NCBI GenBank assembly: GCA_003354225.1
Contig: PIVH01000130.1
Span: 1-7,697, forward strand
Reading direction: 5' to 3'
Source of the DNA: Globobulimina sp.
Lineage: Eukaryota; Foraminifera; Rotaliida
Length of the DNA: 7,697 bases
Shown here: piece after piece, positions 5,997 through 7,697 of the stretch
Numbering within the stretch: position 1 is the first letter of the stretch
Layout: every line of letters begins with the position of its first letter
Position numbers and translations under genes: made by a program
The notes under the pieces: generated by a model
Told to the model about the DNA's origin: nothing
Databases searched by the model: none
The model's input: the letters and a program-made list of their open reading frames with translations, nothing else

Positions 5997-7697
5997 TTAT
6001 AAACAAGGCAATCCATTATTAATACTGGTACTGGTACATGAATAATTAAATGCACCTCTTCCAAATGCAACAGTATTTGACAAAACTTCTCCTTCAATGT
6101 CCTGTAAATACAAAGAAAACAAGAGATTATTTAGAATCGGAGCATCAACCTCAATGCCAATAATACCAAATGGATTTGAAGTATCATTCAATTTTCGAAG
6201 TGTCACATCTTTAGAACCAATAACCATTGGGAAATGATATAAAAGTGAATCAAAAATAATATTCACACTATCTCCTGGACATACACCTAATACAAAGCTA
6301 ACAATATTGCCATCGCACACTCCTTCATTGCTTAATTTAACAATGCTATATTTATAAATAGTAACTGCTGGATTCAAAAAATCCGGTTCAATATTTCCAA
6401 ACAAACGAATGCTATACGCATCACATAGTGTATTACAAGTGTTTGCAGAGTCAGACTCTGTTGGTCGTGATGTAGGGTCCGGTGTAGGATTTGGTGTCGG
6501 AGATTGCGTCGGAAATGGTGTTGTTGGACTGTCTGCAGTTAATCAGTATATATTTATAATTATGAATGTACTGTAAGTAGAAATATATATACCTGTTGGC
6601 TGAGGTGATGGTCGATGTGTTGGTGGCGAAGTTGGATTTGGTGTCGGATACTTTGTTGGATTATCTGTAGCTGTGGCAGTGGGACTTTGCGTGTGCTCAG
6701 ATAAAGGATTTACTGTAGGTGAGGTGGCCATGGATGGTGATTGAGACGGTTGCTTTGTGTTTGGATCTAAAGAAGGAGATGTAGTTGGAATGTGTGTCGG
6801 ATACTTTGTTGGATTACTAGTATCTGTAGCTGTGGCAGTGGGACTTTGCGTGAGCTCAGAAAAAGGATTTACTGTAGGAGTGGTGGATGGTGGTTGAGAC
6901 GGTTGCTCTGTGTTTGGATCTAAAGAAGGAGATGTAGTTGGAATGTGTGATGGCGATATTGATGGTTTATTGGATGGACCAACTGTTTAATATGAAAGTA
7001 GTGGCAAACAATGATGGTCAGATTTATAAACTTTACAATGTAAATTAACAGGTGGTTAGTCGTGTTGGTAGTGGTAGTGTAGTTGTTGCAGTAGGATTGT
7101 CTGTACAGTACATCATAAATAAATAAATAAATAATTATATACAGCAATACTTTATTTGTTAAACGTACCGCTTGGCTGCATGATAGGAGATGCAGTTGGA
7201 ACGTTGGTGTGGGATAGAGATGGTTTATGAGTCCGGGTATTGGTAGGAGATGATGTTGGAGTTGATGTTGGACTCGATGTTGGACTCAATGTTGGTATTT
7301 GAGTTGGTTGGCTTTTGCATATAATATCACATATTTGAGATGATACAGAATGTATAATATTTGCATAAAATAAATCATTTATATCGAGGGGGAATATTTT
7401 ATTTTCATCCATCGTCAAACATTGTAAATAATTGAGTGGATTATCAATACTTTGTTTAAATGCAATATTTACAGCAAACACATCAATATTTTCATTAATT
7501 ATGTTTTGCTCAAATCTATTACAAATATCATCGGAATGTACATTATTTTGAGCACATGAAAATATTAAAACTTTTTTATCTCTTTGCAATAAATTACTGT
7601 CAGCAACAATAAATTGATCAATTCCCGTTTGAAATGCATCCACGACATTTGTAACCTCATTATTTGGAATCACATTAACATTCACATCATTACAAGC
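5997..7697 (-). CDS. vWA-domain / PT-stalk extracellular protein, four visible exons, 5'-truncated at window edge
   Basis: The proposed - strand exons are 7697-7169, 7100-7050, 6982-6593 and 6532-5997. They join to 1506 bp (501 residues plus TAA) and are open to the right edge. Residues 1-124 form the C-terminal half of a von Willebrand A-like domain: EVTNVVDAF (T-N MIDAS-loop position), the KVLIFSCAQN strand, IDVFAVNIAF, KIFPLDINDLF and a closing IC. Residues 125-355 are a PT-rich stalk encoded across all four exons. Residues 356-501 form a Cys-containing C-terminal domain starting CNTLCDAYS, with YKYSIVKL, VSFVLGVCPGD, GIIGIEVD, LFSLYLQDIEGE and a final NNGLPCL. No transmembrane segment or GPI-type tail is present, so the product is probably secreted or wall-associated. 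The C-terminal domain resembles, from memory, a beta-rich domain in other PT-linked surface proteins; this is uncertain. Exon joins rest on frame, splice signals and continued PT composition, without transcript evidence. Confidence 0.7.
6533..6592 (-). other. Intron 3 of the vWA-PT gene, 60 bp, phase 1
   Basis: On the - strand the donor is ACAG|GTATAT and the acceptor AACTGCAG|AC. Both sides are in-frame PT-rich sequence, and the split codon becomes GAC (Asp). The intron carries an in-frame stop (TGA) and a TACTGAT branch-like motif 8 bp before the AG, the same heptamer as in the VPS26 intron. Confidence 0.85.
6593..6982 (-). other. Exon 3 of the vWA-PT gene, 390 bp, symmetric 1-1
   Basis: This exon encodes 130 residues of pure PT/PS stalk between two phase-1 introns. 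It could be gained, lost or duplicated without a frame change. It contains an internal tandem duplication (6641-6949). The internal ATG at 6731 is not a start, because the frame continues upstream as QPSQSPS. Confidence 0.75.
6641..6949 (-). repeat. Imperfect tandem duplication of about 153 bp in the stalk exon
   Basis: Units 6641-6793 and 6794-6949 share long near-identical blocks. One block encodes TQSPTATATD followed by NPTKYPT; another encodes IPTTSPSLDPNT. Small in-frame indels shift the spacing between 153 and 159 bp; one is a 6-bp insertion near 6817-6822 adding two codons. Differences such as SEHT versus SELT show the copies have diverged somewhat. Confidence 0.85.
6983..7049 (-). other. 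Intron 2 of the vWA-PT gene, 67 bp, phase 1 (donor weak)
   Basis: The acceptor TTAAACAG|TT at 6983/6982 is supported because an in-frame TAA lies just before it and stalk sequence follows. The donor ACCT|GTTAAT at 7050/7049 is less canonical than GTATAT or GTACGT. It is chosen because the preceding frame is PT-rich and hits TAA right after it. Confidence 0.5.
7050..7100 (-). other. Candidate 51-bp mini-exon of the vWA-PT gene, symmetric 1-1
   Basis: The segment encodes D-NPTATTTLPLPTRLTT, matching the flanking stalk composition. It is bounded by a good acceptor (CTGTACAG) and a weaker donor. If the exon is skipped, one intron of 186 bp (6983-7168) would join exons 1 and 3 in the same frame. 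Confidence 0.5.
7101..7168 (-). other. Intron 1 (visible) of the vWA-PT gene, 68 bp, phase 1
   Basis: The donor is AGCG|GTACGT at 7169/7168 and the acceptor TACTGTACAG at 7101. The upstream exon ends in stalk sequence (IMQPS) and reads into a stop after four intron codons. The donor is strong; the acceptor depends on the mini-exon being real. Confidence 0.65.
7116..7134. repeat. (TAAA)n / (TTTA)n microsatellite inside an intron
   Basis: Between four and five tandem AAAT units lie within intron 1 of the vWA-PT gene. It is simple sequence, probably length-variable, with no coding effect. Confidence 0.8.

Noticed and set aside
6920-7147. - strand ORF of 75 codons with Tyr/His/Ile-rich content
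   Set aside because: It spans two predicted introns and the mini-exon in the wrong frame and has low-complexity intron-like composition.

Overview
This window looks like nuclear DNA of a microbial eukaryote. The evidence is spliceosomal GT-AG introns of 60-81 bp, very A+T-rich spacers with homopolymer tracts, a conserved retromer gene (VPS26), N-glycosylation sequons in secreted proteins, and long Pro-Thr/Pro-Ser 'stalk' linkers of the [x]PT / APS kind common in surface proteins of stramenopiles and some other protists. The lineage cannot be fixed from sequence alone; a stramenopile-like or other algal/heterotrophic protist is an inference only.

Layout from left to right. (1) Bases 1-2673, + strand: the 3' 890 codons of a large single-pass membrane glycoprotein whose 5' end lies outside the window. 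It consists of a neutral PT/PS stalk, an acidic stalk of exactly 45 four-residue units, a 60-bp tandem duplication, a small Cys-bounded module, another PS stalk, a second related module, a third globular domain, a transmembrane helix and a 46-residue cytoplasmic tail. (2) Bases 2674-3437: an A/T-tract-rich spacer without a recognisable gene. (3) Bases 3438-4466, + strand: VPS26 in two exons separated by an 81-bp intron. (4) Bases 4487-5593, - strand: a secreted, heavily N-glycosylated putative TIM-barrel glycoside hydrolase, convergent with VPS26 with only 20 bp between the two stop codons. (5) Bases 5594-5996: a spacer holding a possible 57-codon small ORF on the + strand. (6) Bases 5997-7697, - strand: the 3' part of a multi-exon extracellular protein. 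It has the C-terminal half of a von Willebrand A-like domain, a PT stalk cut by three phase-1 introns, and a Cys-containing C-terminal domain with no membrane anchor.

Three of the four confident genes encode secretory-pathway products (a mucin-like membrane protein, a luminal/extracellular hydrolase-like protein and a vWA-PT extracellular protein). The fourth is a core subunit of the endosomal sorting coat. A functional link between them is speculative, since eukaryotic neighbours need not cooperate. No RNA gene, CRISPR array, transposase or virus-like gene was seen. The most interesting structure is at exon level: symmetric phase-1 exons in the vWA-PT gene, including a 51-bp cassette that can be kept or skipped without changing frame, and the sharply bounded acidic PT stalk in the left-hand gene.
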